Assembly (NCBI GenBank): GCA_020637985.1
Contig: JACKJK010000008.1
Location: 1-64,000 of the forward strand
DNA length: 64,000 bases
Direction: 5' to 3'
Source: Rhodobiaceae bacterium
GTDB taxonomy: Bacteria > Pseudomonadota > Alphaproteobacteria > Rhizobiales > Tepidamorphaceae
Part shown: positions 32,926 through 43,174 of the stretch, one piece after another
Layout of the letters: each line of letters begins with the position of its first letter
Numbering within the stretch: the first letter of the stretch is position 1
The notes under the pieces: generated by a model
The model's database searches: none
Seen by the model: the letters and a program-made list of their open reading frames with translations, nothing else
Told to the model about the DNA's origin: nothing
Made by a program: the position numbers and the translations under genes

Positions 32926-34425
32926 ATGGATCTGCTGACACGTGAAGAATACGTCGCGCTCGCCTCGGGCCTCGATCTGCCCACCGGCGCCTTCATCGAC
33001 GGGGGCTACAGGCCGGCGATCGGCGGCGTGACGTTCGAGACGGTCAACCCGGCAACGGGAGAGAAGCTGGCGGACATCGCCGCCTGCGACGCCCGCGATG
33101 TCGACTTCGCCGTGGAGAAGGCGCGCGAGGCCTTCGAGGACGGGCGTTGGTCGAAACTGCACCCTTCGGCGCGCAAGGACGTGCTGATCCGGCTGTGCAA
33201 GCTGATGACCCGCAACCGCCGCGAACTGGCCGTGATGGAATCGATCGACAGCGGCAAGACGATCTACGATTGCGAGACGGTCGACGTGCCGGAAACCATC
33301 CATTGCCTGAAATGGCACGCCGAACTGATCGACAAGATCTACGACCAGGTTTCGCCGGCCTCCGACAACCATCTCGCGCTTGTCGTGCGCGAGCCGGTCG
33401 GCGTCGTTGGCCTAGTCCTGCCGTGGAACTTCCCGCTGCTGATGCTGGCCTGGAAGATCGGCCCGGCGCTTGCCGCGGGCTGTTCGGTGGTCTTGAAGCC
33501 GGCGGAGGAAACCTCGCTGACGGCCCTGCGCGTTGCCGAACTGGCGCTCGAGGCAGGCCTGCCCAGGGGCGTGCTCAACGTGGTGCCCGGCGGCGGGGCG
33601 GAGGTTGGCGAGGCGATCGGCCGCCACATGGATGTCGACATGGTCTCCTTCACCGGCTCCACCGTGACGGGGAAACGGTTCCTGTCCTATTCGGCCGAAT
33701 CCAATGCCAAGGAAGTGGTCCTCGAGATGGGCGGCAAGAACCCTGCCGTTGTCATGGATGACGCGGAAAACCTCGACCGGGTCGCACAGCACATTGTCCA
33801 GGGCGCGTTCTGGAACATGGGCGAGAACTGTTCGGCGTCCTCGCGCCTGATCGTCCATCGGGCGGTCAGGGAAGAGCTGCTCGCCCGCATCGAAAGCCAT
33901 GCCCGGCAATGGAACGTCGGCGATCCGCTCGACCCGCGCACGCGGCTCGGCGCGCTTGTCTCGAAGACCCACTTCGACAAGGTCTGCGGCTATCTTGAAA
34001 AGGCGCAGACCATCCGCATCGGCGGCAAGACCCATGACGGGGCGTTCGTCGAGGCGACCGTTGCCGAAGTGCCGGACAACGGCGACGTGCTGGCCCGCGA
34101 GGAGATCTTCGGCCCGGTGCTTTGCGTCATCACGGTGGACAGCTTCGACGAGGCGATCTCGGTGGCCAACGACACCGACTACGGCCTGTGCGCCTCGCTG
34201 TTCACCGCCAATGCCAAGCGCGCCATCCGCGGCGCACGCATGCTCCGGGCGGGAACCGTCACCGTCAATTCCTTCGGCGAGGGTGACATCACCACCCCGT
34301 TCGGCGGCTACAGGCAGTCCGGCTTCGGCGGCCGCGACAATGGTATACACGCGCACGACCAGTACACGCAGCTGAAGACGATCTGGCTGGACCTGGCCGA
34401 CGACGAAGACGAGGCGGTCGCTTGA
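32926..34425 (+). CDS. NAD(P)-dependent aldehyde dehydrogenase (PuuC-like)
   Basis: A 499-residue aldehyde dehydrogenase of usual length. PWNFPLLMLAWKIGPALAAG, FTGSTVTGK and LEMGGKNP (catalytic Glu) are present, with the nucleophile Cys in NMGENCSAS. The nearest pattern is the gamma-glutamyl-aminobutyraldehyde or ketoglutarate-semialdehyde group. ATG lies three bases after the lyase stop. It probably oxidises the aldehyde made by its neighbours. Confidence 0.92.
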   Translation: MDLLTREEYVALASGLDLPTGAFIDGGYRPAIGGVTFETVNPATGEKLADIAACDARDVDFAVEKAREAFEDGRWSKLHPSARKDVLIRLCKLMTRNRRELAVMESIDSGKTIYDCETVDVPETIHCLKWHAELIDKIYDQVSPASDNHLALVVREPVGVVGLVLPWNFPLLMLAWKIGPALAAGCSVVLKPAEETSLTALRVAELALEAGLPRGVLNVVPGGGAEVGEAIGRHMDVDMVSFTGSTVTGKRFLSYSAESNAKEVVLEMGGKNPAVVMDDAENLDRVAQHIVQGAFWNMGENCSASSRLIVHRAVREELLARIESHARQWNVGDPLDPRTRLGALVSKTHFDKVCGYLEKAQTIRIGGKTHDGAFVEATVAEVPDNGDVLAREEIFGPVLCVITVDSFDEAISVANDTDYGLCASLFTANAKRAIRGARMLRAGTVTVNSFGEGDITTPFGGYRQSGFGGRDNGIHAHDQYTQLKTIWLDLADDEDEAVA

Positions 34426-35768
34426 ACGCATACAAGGCGGCGCGGCTTCCCATCCATCGCGGACCGGCCGCGTGGAACGCCATTCTCGGAGCGCAGGACG
34501 CGCCATGCCTGCTGGATGAAGACCGGACCGCCGATGTCGTCATCATCGGCGCGGGCTTTGCCGGCCTGTCTGCGGCACGGAGGATCACCCAGCTGGAGCC
34601 CGCGCTTCGGGTCGTGGTCCTCGACGCAAGCCGCATCGCCGAGGGCGCATCGGGCCGCAATTCCGGCTTCATGATCGACCTGCCGCATGAACTGACGTCG
34701 GACGACTATGCCGGGGCGGGGACTGCGACGGATCGCGACGTCATCGCTCTCAACCGGCAGGCGATTGCCTTCGCTCGCTCGGCGGTAGAGGACTACGGCA
34801 TCGACCGCAATTTCTTCGACGAATGCGGCAAGATCAACGGGGCGGCCGGCGAACACGCGCATCGCCACAACCTGAGTTACGCGAACCATCTCGCCGGACT
34901 GGGCGAGGCGCACGAAATGCTCGACGGCAAGCAGATGCAGGCCATCACGGGCAGCTCGCACTATCTCGCCGGGCTCTACACGCCGGGCACCGTCATGCTA
35001 CAGCCGGCAGGTTACATTCGCGGACTTGCAGCCGGCCTGCGCAAGTCAGGCGTCGCGATCTTCGAGAACGCGCCGGCTACCGGTTTCGAGCGCACCGGCA
35101 ACGCGTGGCGGGTGACGACACCCAGAGGCAGCATTGGGACTGAGCGCATTGTTCTCGCCAACAATGGCCACCTGGAAAGCTTCGGCATCGAGCGCGGCAG
35201 GCTGATGCAGATCTTCCTCTATGCCTCGATGACTGAAGAGCTGGTCGTCGACGCGCTCGCCCGTCTCGGCGGCAATCCGCGCTGGGGCATCACGCCGTCC
35301 GACCCGATGGGAACTACCATGCGCCGCATCGACGCCGGCCAGGGCGGCAACCGCATCGTCACCAGGACCTGCGCCGCCATGCGCCCTGGCCTGGCGGCGA
35401 GCGAAAGCGACGTTGCGCGCTTCGCGAAGGTGCACGAGCGCAAGTTCGCGCAGCGCTTCCCGCAGCTTGCCGGCGTACGCCAGCAATTCAGCTGGGCGGG
35501 GCATCTGTGCCTGACGCTGAACGGTGTCTCGGTCATGCGCGAGATCGACGGGGGCGTGTTCTCGGCCTGCGTCCAGAACGGCCTTGGGACCGCGCGCGGC
35601 ACGCTGACCGGTATCGGCGCGGCCGAACTTGCGCTCGGCAAGCAAGGCGACATCACCCGGCACTTCGGGTCCCAACCGCGCCCCAATCGGCTGCCGCCGC
35701 AGCCCTTCGCGGCGATCGGCGCCAATGCATGGATGCGCTACAAGGAATGGCGGGCGGCCGACGAATAG
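34422..35768 (+). CDS. FAD-dependent amine/amino acid oxidase (PuuB-like)
   Basis: A 448-residue flavoprotein of the DAO/PuuB type. The FAD-binding Rossmann motif is VVIIGAGFAGLSAARR (about 39-54), followed by GASGRNSGFM, typical of PuuB-like oxidoreductases. The start is TTG at 34422, overlapping the previous stop as TTGA. It would oxidise a substituted amine or amino acid to imine or aldehyde. Together with the lyase and dehydrogenase the operon resembles polyamine or D-hydroxyproline breakdown, but no epimerase or glutamyl ligase is present. Confidence 0.88.
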   Translation: MNAYKAARLPIHRGPAAWNAILGAQDAPCLLDEDRTADVVIIGAGFAGLSAARRITQLEPALRVVVLDASRIAEGASGRNSGFMIDLPHELTSDDYAGAGTATDRDVIALNRQAIAFARSAVEDYGIDRNFFDECGKINGAAGEHAHRHNLSYANHLAGLGEAHEMLDGKQMQAITGSSHYLAGLYTPGTVMLQPAGYIRGLAAGLRKSGVAIFENAPATGFERTGNAWRVTTPRGSIGTERIVLANNGHLESFGIERGRLMQIFLYASMTEELVVDALARLGGNPRWGITPSDPMGTTMRRIDAGQGGNRIVTRTCAAMRPGLAASESDVARFAKVHERKFAQRFPQLAGVRQQFSWAGHLCLTLNGVSVMREIDGGVFSACVQNGLGTARGTLTGIGAAELALGKQGDITRHFGSQPRPNRLPPQPFAAIGANAWMRYKEWRAADE

Positions 35769-35814
35769 CCTTCGGGTCTGCCGGACTTCGCTGACGACCG
35801 GCCCGCGCGGGGGT

Positions 35815-37290
35815 TCAGGCGCCCGGCGTGACGTCGTCCTCAAGCGCGTATCCCGCCAGCAGTTCGTCGACAAGGGCCGTCGCCTCGTCCCACTCGTAGG
35901 TGCGCAGGCTGTGGCCGCGGGTGACGAACTGCGCGCCGGCGTAGAACATCTCGTACTGCGTGTGCCGCGAGCCGAATTCCGTGCCGACCGCGTCCCAAAG
36001 AGCTTTCAGGAACTTCGTGCGTTCGCGCGGCGACATGGCGTCGGAACGCTGGGTCTTGTCGATGATGCGGGCGAGATCGGCATCGGCGAAATCCTCGACC
36101 GACGAGGGCAGCATGATGAGCGACCCGCCGGCCAGCTCGCGCAGCTTCTCGACGACGCGCGGGTAGAGCTCCTGGCTCAGCACCTGCGCGGCATAGACCT
36201 GCGAGCGTTTCGGCAGGAACCAGTCCCCGCGCTGCTCGCCGTTCGCCTCCATGCCCGCCAGCATGGCGTCGATCATGTTGGCCTGCGCGGCGAGATGGCC
36301 GAGCTGTTCGCCGACCGAGGGGATGGTGATCGTGCCGATCGTCTCCGCCAGCCGGCGCGCCAGCCCGACCAGGAAGCGCATCTTCACCGACAGCCGGATC
36401 TGCGCCTGGTAGTTCTGGAAGATGTGACCGGGCGTGTCATGGAATTGTGCCCGGCACATGTCGACGTTGCGGTGCACGAAGACCCGGTCCCACGGCACCT
36501 TGACGTCGTCGAAATAGATCAGCGCGTCGTTCTCGTCGAAACGCGACGACAGCGGGTTGTCGAAGATGGAGGCCGCCGCGGCCTCGTAGGACTTGCGCGA
36601 CAGCACGCGCAGGCCTTTCGCATTCATCGGCAGCGCGCAGGAAAAGGCGAGGTTCTCCTCGCCGGGCTTCAGCGGCTGCAGGTTTGCGACGAACACCTCG
36701 TTGGCCATGATCGAGCTGGTGCCGAGCATCTTGGCGCCGCGGATGGTGATGCCGGTTGAATCCTCGTCGACGATACCGGCGACGAGGTCCTCGTCCTGCT
36801 CGCCCCAGTTCTTCGACCGGTTGGCCTGCGGGTTGATGATGACGTAGGTCAGGAACAGGTCGTTGGCGCTGGCGAAGCGGTAGTAGTCCATGTAGGCCTT
36901 CGCCCGCTTCGGGTCGTAGGCTTCGAACACCTCGATGCCCATGATCTGCCCGGTGACGGCCGAGGCCAGGTGATCGGGCGAGCGGCCCAGGAAGCCGAAC
37001 GACAGCTTTGCCCATTCCTGCAGTGCCTTGCGCCGGGCGACCATCTCCGCGTGGTTGCGCGGCCTCTGCCAGGCGCGGTTGACCCGCCGGTCCGTCCACT
37101 CCGGGCGGAAGGTCATCCGCTCGACGTTGGCTGGGTCGGCCTGGTAGTCGTAGAGCGCCGCGGCCGCCTTCACGGCGTTGCGGAAGGCCGGATGCGTGGT
37201 GACGTCGTCGACCAGCTTGCCGTCGATGTAGACCGTGCGCCCGTCGCGCAATGATGCGATGTGTTCGGCCCCGGTGCGTGTCTCGCTCAT
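35815..37290 (-). CDS. HpaB-family FADH2-dependent monooxygenase
   Basis: A 491-residue protein of the 4-hydroxyphenylacetate 3-monooxygenase large-component family (acyl-CoA-dehydrogenase-like fold). RDGRTVYIDGKLVDDVTTHP opens the family N-terminus, and VIINPQANRSK, FDDVKVPWDRVFVHR and GGSLIMLPSSVEDF are typical. It needs reduced flavin from a separate reductase, which is not in the window. It diverges from the marR gene. Relatives act on phenols and on N-heterocycles, so the substrate here is open. Confidence 0.88.
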   Translation of the reverse strand: MSETRTGAEHIASLRDGRTVYIDGKLVDDVTTHPAFRNAVKAAAALYDYQADPANVERMTFRPEWTDRRVNRAWQRPRNHAEMVARRKALQEWAKLSFGFLGRSPDHLASAVTGQIMGIEVFEAYDPKRAKAYMDYYRFASANDLFLTYVIINPQANRSKNWGEQDEDLVAGIVDEDSTGITIRGAKMLGTSSIMANEVFVANLQPLKPGEENLAFSCALPMNAKGLRVLSRKSYEAAAASIFDNPLSSRFDENDALIYFDDVKVPWDRVFVHRNVDMCRAQFHDTPGHIFQNYQAQIRLSVKMRFLVGLARRLAETIGTITIPSVGEQLGHLAAQANMIDAMLAGMEANGEQRGDWFLPKRSQVYAAQVLSQELYPRVVEKLRELAGGSLIMLPSSVEDFADADLARIIDKTQRSDAMSPRERTKFLKALWDAVGTEFGSRHTQYEMFYAGAQFVTRGHSLRTYEWDEATALVDELLAGYALEDDVTPGA

Positions 37291-37343
37291 CTCCGCCGCT
37301 CCCTCTCGAATGCCTGCGTCCTGCAGCCTTGTTCCGGATAATT

Positions 37344-37387
37344 ACCTAACAAGAGAAGCTATTCAAGAAGGCTATCGGATGTTAGGT
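37344..37387. promoter_or_regulatory. Candidate MarR operator
   Basis: ACCTAACA (37344-37351) and TGTTAGGT (37380-37387) form a perfect eight-base inverted repeat with a 28-base spacer, in the region between hpaB-like and marR genes. It could bind the MarR protein and control both directions. The wide spacing also allows two separate half-sites. Confidence 0.55.
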
Positions 37388-37469
37388 GTTGCTCGGCGAC
37401 CTGTGTCTTGGCGCCAATCGGGCGATCCGACGGCGACAAGCGGTTGCAGCAAGAAGAGGGCGAGCTGAC

Positions 37470-38051
37470 ATGGCGTCATCCGGCGAAACGGGGCAGGGGC
37501 GACCCAGCGCCCGCAAGAGCGGCAAGGAGCGCGCCTTGCCGCTGACGGTGTCGCGCAAGGAGCTGCTGGCGGGCGGCAATGACCATGCCTTCCGCGAACT
37601 CGTCCACGAGCTGTTCGCCTTTCTCGCCCGCCACGAGGAAATTCGCTCCGGCCACGCGCGCTTCATCGGGCTGCGCGGCATCGAGTACACGGTGCTGATT
37701 TCCATCGCCCATCTCGCCGCCTACGGCGACGTCAACGTCAAGACGGTCGCCGACCACCTGCACCTGTCCGGCGCCTTCATCACCACGGTCACAAGCCGTC
37801 TTGCGGGCGAGGGACTGGTGGACAAGGCGTCCGATGCAGCAGACGGCCGCCGCGTCAGGCTCGCCGTCACCGACAAGGGCTACGCGTTGCTGGAGAAACT
37901 GGCGCCCGTGCAGCGCCAGGTGAACGATGTCGAGTTCGGCAGCCTCGATCGCGTGGATTTCGACAACCTGCTGGAAATCGTCAGGAAGCTGGTCGACAGT
38001 TCCAGCCAGGCAGTGGCGCTGCAGAAGTACCTGCTCCAGGTCGCGGAGTGA
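37470..38051 (+). CDS. MarR-family transcriptional regulator
   Basis: A 193-residue regulator with the winged helix at about 80-150: VNVKTVADHLHLSGAFITTV (recognition helix) and DAADGRRVRLAVTDKG (wing). A polar N-terminal extension of about 35 residues is longer than usual. ATG 37470 is chosen; a TTG-type frame from 37386 would place the operator inside the gene. MarR proteins usually respond to phenolic or aromatic ligands. It is followed by the enamidase-like gene 67 bases downstream. Confidence 0.88.
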   Translation: MASSGETGQGRPSARKSGKERALPLTVSRKELLAGGNDHAFRELVHELFAFLARHEEIRSGHARFIGLRGIEYTVLISIAHLAAYGDVNVKTVADHLHLSGAFITTVTSRLAGEGLVDKASDAADGRRVRLAVTDKGYALLEKLAPVQRQVNDVEFGSLDRVDFDNLLEIVRKLVDSSSQAVALQKYLLQVAE

Positions 38052-38118
38052 GTGTTCGACGGCGACGCGCGTGAAGCGCGCTTGAGATGCGCATTGGACA
38101 CGGTCAGGGGAGGGCGGC

Positions 38119-39315
38119 ATGCGCACGGCAATCGTCAACATCGGTCATCTCGTCACCGGCGATCTCGACGCGCCGGTCGGCACCGCCGACACCATCCTCA
38201 TGGCCGACGGACAGATCGAGCGCGTCGGCACGGCGAGCGCCGACGAGCTTGCCGCCTGCGACGTCGTCATCGACGCTGACGGCACCACCGCCGCGCCGGG
38301 GCTGATCGATTCCCACGTCCACATAACCTTCGGCGACTACACTCCGCGCCAGCGCACGGTCGGCTTCCTCGAAAGCTACCTGCACGGTGGCGTCACGACC
38401 GCGATCACCGCGTCCGAGGTGCATGTGCCCGGCCGTCCCAAGGACCCCGACGGCGTCAAGGCGCTCGCCGTCGCAGCACTGAAATGTTTCCGCGACTACC
38501 GCCCCGGCGGCATGCGCGTGCACGCCGGTTCGGTGATCCTCGAACCGGGCCTGACGGAGGAGGATTTCGCCGACCTCGCCCGCCAGGGCGTATGGCTCGC
38601 CAAGGCCGGCTTCGGCGGCTTCGCCAACCCGTCCGAATATGCCCCCTATGTCCAGATGGCACGCCGCCACGGCATGATAACGACGATGCACACGGGCGGC
38701 TCGTCGATCCCCGGTTCCGCCGGTATCTGGGCCGACCACGTGCTGGCCAGCAACCCGCACGTCTCCTTCCACGTCAACGGCGGGCCGGTCGCCATTCCCG
38801 ATGCCGACTTCCCGCGCCTCGTCGACGACTCCGACATCGCGCTGCAGGTATGCACCGCCGGCAACCTGCGCACCACGCTGCTGGTCGCCGGCCTGCTCGC
38901 GAAGAAGGGCCGGCTCGACCGCCTGCTGACCGCGACCGATACCCCGACCGGCAGCGGCATCATGCCGCTCGGCATCCTCTACACGATCACCCATCTTGTC
39001 GCGCTCGGTGGCATGGAGCCTGAAATCGCCATCGCCACCGCGACCGGCAACAATGCCCGCACCTACCGCCTCGACAGCGGCATCCTCGCACCTGGCCGCG
39101 ACGCCGACGTCATTCTGCTCGACGCCTGCGCCGGCGGCTCGCAGGGCGATGCGATGAGCGCCATCCGCAACGGAGACATCCCTGCCGTCGCTGCGGTCGT
39201 GACGGCCGGCGTGCCGCGCTTCGTCGGCCGCAGCCGCAACACGCCTGCCGCCATCCGGCAGGTCCGCGTTGCGCAATCGCGCGTCCTCAACGATTTCTCC
39301 GGCGCTGCCCACTGA
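38119..39315 (+). CDS. Enamidase-like metal-dependent amidohydrolase
   Basis: A 398-residue amidohydrolase. The metal motif DSHVHITFGDYTPRQRT, the RPKDPDGVKALA stretch, MHTGGSSIPGS and TDTPTGSGIMPLGIL closely follow enamidase of Eubacterium barkeri as I recall it (HVHVSGGDYAPRQKT, MHTGGTSIPGS, PSGTGLIPLGIL). That enzyme opens 1,4,5,6-tetrahydro-6-oxonicotinate in nicotinate fermentation. Here the neighbours are a Rid protein, a flavin monooxygenase and other hydrolases, suggesting ring or enamide opening in an oxygen-using pathway. The substrate is inferred only at this level. Confidence 0.85.
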   Translation: MRTAIVNIGHLVTGDLDAPVGTADTILMADGQIERVGTASADELAACDVVIDADGTTAAPGLIDSHVHITFGDYTPRQRTVGFLESYLHGGVTTAITASEVHVPGRPKDPDGVKALAVAALKCFRDYRPGGMRVHAGSVILEPGLTEEDFADLARQGVWLAKAGFGGFANPSEYAPYVQMARRHGMITTMHTGGSSIPGSAGIWADHVLASNPHVSFHVNGGPVAIPDADFPRLVDDSDIALQVCTAGNLRTTLLVAGLLAKKGRLDRLLTATDTPTGSGIMPLGILYTITHLVALGGMEPEIAIATATGNNARTYRLDSGILAPGRDADVILLDACAGGSQGDAMSAIRNGDIPAVAAVVTAGVPRFVGRSRNTPAAIRQVRVAQSRVLNDFSGAAH

Positions 39316-39417
39316 GCTTCGTCGGCGGTCGCAGAGTTCCGCTTTATTCGGGCGGGCGAAAAGGGCAGTGTTCCGGGAATTGGCATCGCGCCGCAAGGCC
39401 AGCAAGGGGGTGTCGGC

Positions 39418-40668
39418 ATGTCGGTTGAACGGATAGAGGCACTCGTCGTCGGTGGCGGCCAGGCGGGACTGGCCATGAGCGAGCACCTGGGCAAGTGCGG
39501 CGTGCCGCACCTGGTGCTCGAGCGCGACCGCATCGCCGAGCGCTGGCGCTCGCAGAGGTGGGATTCGCTGGTTGCGAACGGCCCGGCCTGGCACGACCGC
39601 TTCCCCGGCATGGAATTTTCCTGCGATCCCGATGCCTTCGCGCCGAAGGAGGAGATCGCCGACTATTTCGTCGCCTATGCAGAGAAGATCGGCGCGCCCA
39701 TCCGCTGCGGCGTCGAGGTGACATCGGTCGGGCGGCTGCCCGGCCGGCCGGGCTTTCGCGCCGAAACCTCGCACGGGCCTGTCGAGGCCGATTTCGTCGT
39801 CGCCGCGACGGGACCGTTCCAGAAGCCGGCCATCCCGCCCATCGTTCCGGCCGATGCCGGCGTGATGCAGATCCATTCCGCCGACTATCGCAACCCCGCC
39901 CAGTTGCCGGATGGCGCGGTGCTGGTGGTCGGCGCGGGGTCTTCGGGAACGCAGATCGCCGACGAGCTGCTGCGTGCCGGCAGGCAGGTTTACCTCTCTG
40001 TCGGTCCGCACGACCGCCCGCCGCGCAGCTACCGCGGCCGCGACAACGTCTGGTGGCTTGGCGTGCTCGGCAAGTGGGATGCGGCGACACCGCCTGCTGG
40101 CGCCGAACACGTCACCATTGCCGTCAGCGGTTGCCGCGGTGGCGAGACCATCGACTTCCGCCGCCTCGCCGGGCAGGGGATGCGGCTGGTCGGGCTGACG
40201 GCGTCGTTTGCTGGCGGCACGATGCGCTTCGCTCCCGACCTCGCCGACAATATCGCGCGCGGCGACGCAAATTATCTCTCGGTGCTGGACGAGGCCGACG
40301 CCTATGTCGCCCGCAATGGCCTCGATCTCCCGGAGGAGCCCGAAGCCCGCGTCGTCGGACCGGACCCGGACTGCATGACCAACCCGATCCTGGAACTGAA
40401 CCTGGCGCAGGCCGGCGTCTCCTCGATCATCTGGGCGACCGGCTTTGCGCAGGATTTCGGCTGGCTGAAGGTCGGCGCCTTCGACGAACACGGCCGGCCA
40501 AAGCACCAGCGCGGTGTCTCATCCGAGCCCGGCGTCTATTTCCTCGGCCTTCCGTGGCTGTCGCGGCGCGGTTCGTCCTTCATCTGGGGCGTGTGGCACG
40601 ACGCGAAATACATCGCCGACCAGATCTCCATCCAGCGCGGCTACCGGGCCTACCGCCCGTCCGCCTGA
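39418..40668 (+). CDS. Flavin-containing monooxygenase
   Basis: A 416-residue FAD/NAD(P)H oxygenase. The first Rossmann motif is VVGGGQAGLAMSEHL (about 10-24), the second VVGAGSSGTQIADEL (near 178-192), and ATGF occurs late (WATGFAQDFGW). Family members hydroxylate N or S atoms or insert oxygen. AAGGGGG precedes ATG 39418. It lies directly ahead of ridA, a pairing reported for Rid-linked catabolic clusters. Confidence 0.88.
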   Translation: MSVERIEALVVGGGQAGLAMSEHLGKCGVPHLVLERDRIAERWRSQRWDSLVANGPAWHDRFPGMEFSCDPDAFAPKEEIADYFVAYAEKIGAPIRCGVEVTSVGRLPGRPGFRAETSHGPVEADFVVAATGPFQKPAIPPIVPADAGVMQIHSADYRNPAQLPDGAVLVVGAGSSGTQIADELLRAGRQVYLSVGPHDRPPRSYRGRDNVWWLGVLGKWDAATPPAGAEHVTIAVSGCRGGETIDFRRLAGQGMRLVGLTASFAGGTMRFAPDLADNIARGDANYLSVLDEADAYVARNGLDLPEEPEARVVGPDPDCMTNPILELNLAQAGVSSIIWATGFAQDFGWLKVGAFDEHGRPKHQRGVSSEPGVYFLGLPWLSRRGSSFIWGVWHDAKYIADQISIQRGYRAYRPSA

Positions 40669-40696
40669 CCGGCAAGCATCACGAGGACCTGCCCGC

Positions 40697-41110
40697 ATGG
40701 CACACACACGCATCCGCAAGTTCAATACCAAGGACACCTACCCCGAGCAGAAGCTCGACAACGACCTGTGCCAGGCGGTGGTGGCGCGCGGCCGCACGGT
40801 CTTCCTGCGTGGCCAGATCGCCCAGGATCTGGAAACCCGCGAAAGCCTGCATGTCGGCGATCCCGGCGCCCAGGCGGCCAAGGCGATGGCCAACATCAAG
40901 ATGCTGATGGAGGAGGCAGGCGGCGGCATGGAGCACGTCTGCCGCGTCGTCGTCTATCTCACCGACATCCGCCACCGCGAGGCGGTCTACCGCGAGATGG
41001 GCAAGTGGCTGAAGGGCGTCTATCCGGTTTCGACCGGCCTTGTCGTCTCCGCGCTGGCGCGCCCCGAATGGCTGGTCGAGATCGAGGCGACCGCCGTCAT
41101 ACCCGACTGA
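40697..41110 (+). CDS. ridA: RidA-family enamine/imine deaminase
   Basis: A 137-residue Rid protein of usual length. The substrate-binding Arg in VCRVVVYLTDIRHREAV and the C-terminal LVEIEATAVIP are present. Rid proteins hydrolyse reactive enamines or imines released by flavin or PLP enzymes. The variant here, with MAHTRIRKFNTKDTYPEQ at the N-terminus, is one of the catabolic subgroups rather than the housekeeping RidA. It sits between the flavin monooxygenase and DUF1028 genes. Confidence 0.88.
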   Translation: MAHTRIRKFNTKDTYPEQKLDNDLCQAVVARGRTVFLRGQIAQDLETRESLHVGDPGAQAAKAMANIKMLMEEAGGGMEHVCRVVVYLTDIRHREAVYREMGKWLKGVYPVSTGLVVSALARPEWLVEIEATAVIPD

Positions 41111-41153
41111 GCATATTCCCGAAAAGTTGCAGACTTTTCGGACCAGAATATGC
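41111..41153. repeat. Rhizobial-type palindromic repeat
   Basis: A 43-base hairpin directly after the ridA stop: GCATATTC pairs with GAATATGC and, inside, CCGAAAAGT pairs with ACTTTTCGG. GAAAAGT-cored hairpins of this kind are scattered through rhizobial genomes. Within this operon it may stop or stabilise the transcript between ridA and the DUF1028 gene. Confidence 0.85.
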
Positions 41154-41222
41154 GCCAGGAAACACAGGCGATTGGAGCCGGCACTTGATCGAGAGAATGT
41201 TCCCCGCGATGGGATGCCAACC

Positions 41223-41897
41223 ATGACCTTCTCGCTCGTCGCCCGCTGCGCGGACACCGGCATGTTCGGCGTTGCCATCTCCTCGTCCTCGCCGGCGGTC
41301 GCCGCGCGCTGCGCCTATGCGCGCGCCGGCGTCGGCGCGGTTGCGAGCCAGAACGTCACTGACCCCGCGCTCGGCCCCCTGGCGCTCGACGTCATGCAGT
41401 CCGGCAGGAACGCGGCGCAGGCGATCGCGGAGGTGAAGCGCCTTGGCCGCTTCATCGAATACCGGCAGGTGCTCGTCGTCGATGCGGCAGGCGGCACCGC
41501 CATACACTCAGGGACGCAAGTGCTGGGCAACTGGGGGCAGGCGCGGGGCCGCGATGTCGCCGCCGGCGGCAACCTGCTTGCCGATGCCGACGTGCCGCGC
41601 GCCATCGTCGCCGGCTTCGAGCGCGCCACCGGCCATCTCGGCGACCGGCTGGTCGCGGCGATGCGCGCCGGTCTCGCCGCGGGCGGCGAGGCGGGCCCGG
41701 TGCATTCCGCCGGCATGCTGCTGGTCGACAAGGTCAGCTGGCCCGTCGCCGACCTGCGCTGCGACTGGAGCGAGGACTGCCCCGTCGAGGCGCTCGCAAA
41801 CCTGTGGGACATCTACAGGCCGCAGCTCGACGCCTACGTCCAGCGCGCGCTCGATCCGCGCGCCGCTCCGTCCTACGGCGTGCCGGGCGACGAGTAG
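41223..41897 (+). CDS. DUF1028 family protein (Ntn-hydrolase-like)
   Basis: A 224-residue protein with the DUF1028 core MTFSLVARCADTGMFGVAISSSSPAVAARC and GVGAVASQNVTDP, VHSAGMLLVDKVSWPVADLR. The family is thought to be an N-terminal-nucleophile-type hydrolase and commonly sits with Rid proteins and amidases in catabolic operons. No biochemical role is established. ATG 41223 follows the palindromic repeat. Confidence 0.88.
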   Translation: MTFSLVARCADTGMFGVAISSSSPAVAARCAYARAGVGAVASQNVTDPALGPLALDVMQSGRNAAQAIAEVKRLGRFIEYRQVLVVDAAGGTAIHSGTQVLGNWGQARGRDVAAGGNLLADADVPRAIVAGFERATGHLGDRLVAAMRAGLAAGGEAGPVHSAGMLLVDKVSWPVADLRCDWSEDCPVEALANLWDIYRPQLDAYVQRALDPRAAPSYGVPGDE

Positions 41898-42009
41898 TCT
41901 GGAAGAAAGCCGCAAACGGGATATATCCCGGCGAAGGGCATGGCCTGTACGCCCCAAATCCCGCTACAACGCGGGGCATCCGGCACCGCCAGATTCGCAA
42001 GGACGCGAT

Positions 42010-43158
<1,149 letters not shown>

Positions 43159-43174
43159 TACAGCCTCCCCGAAG

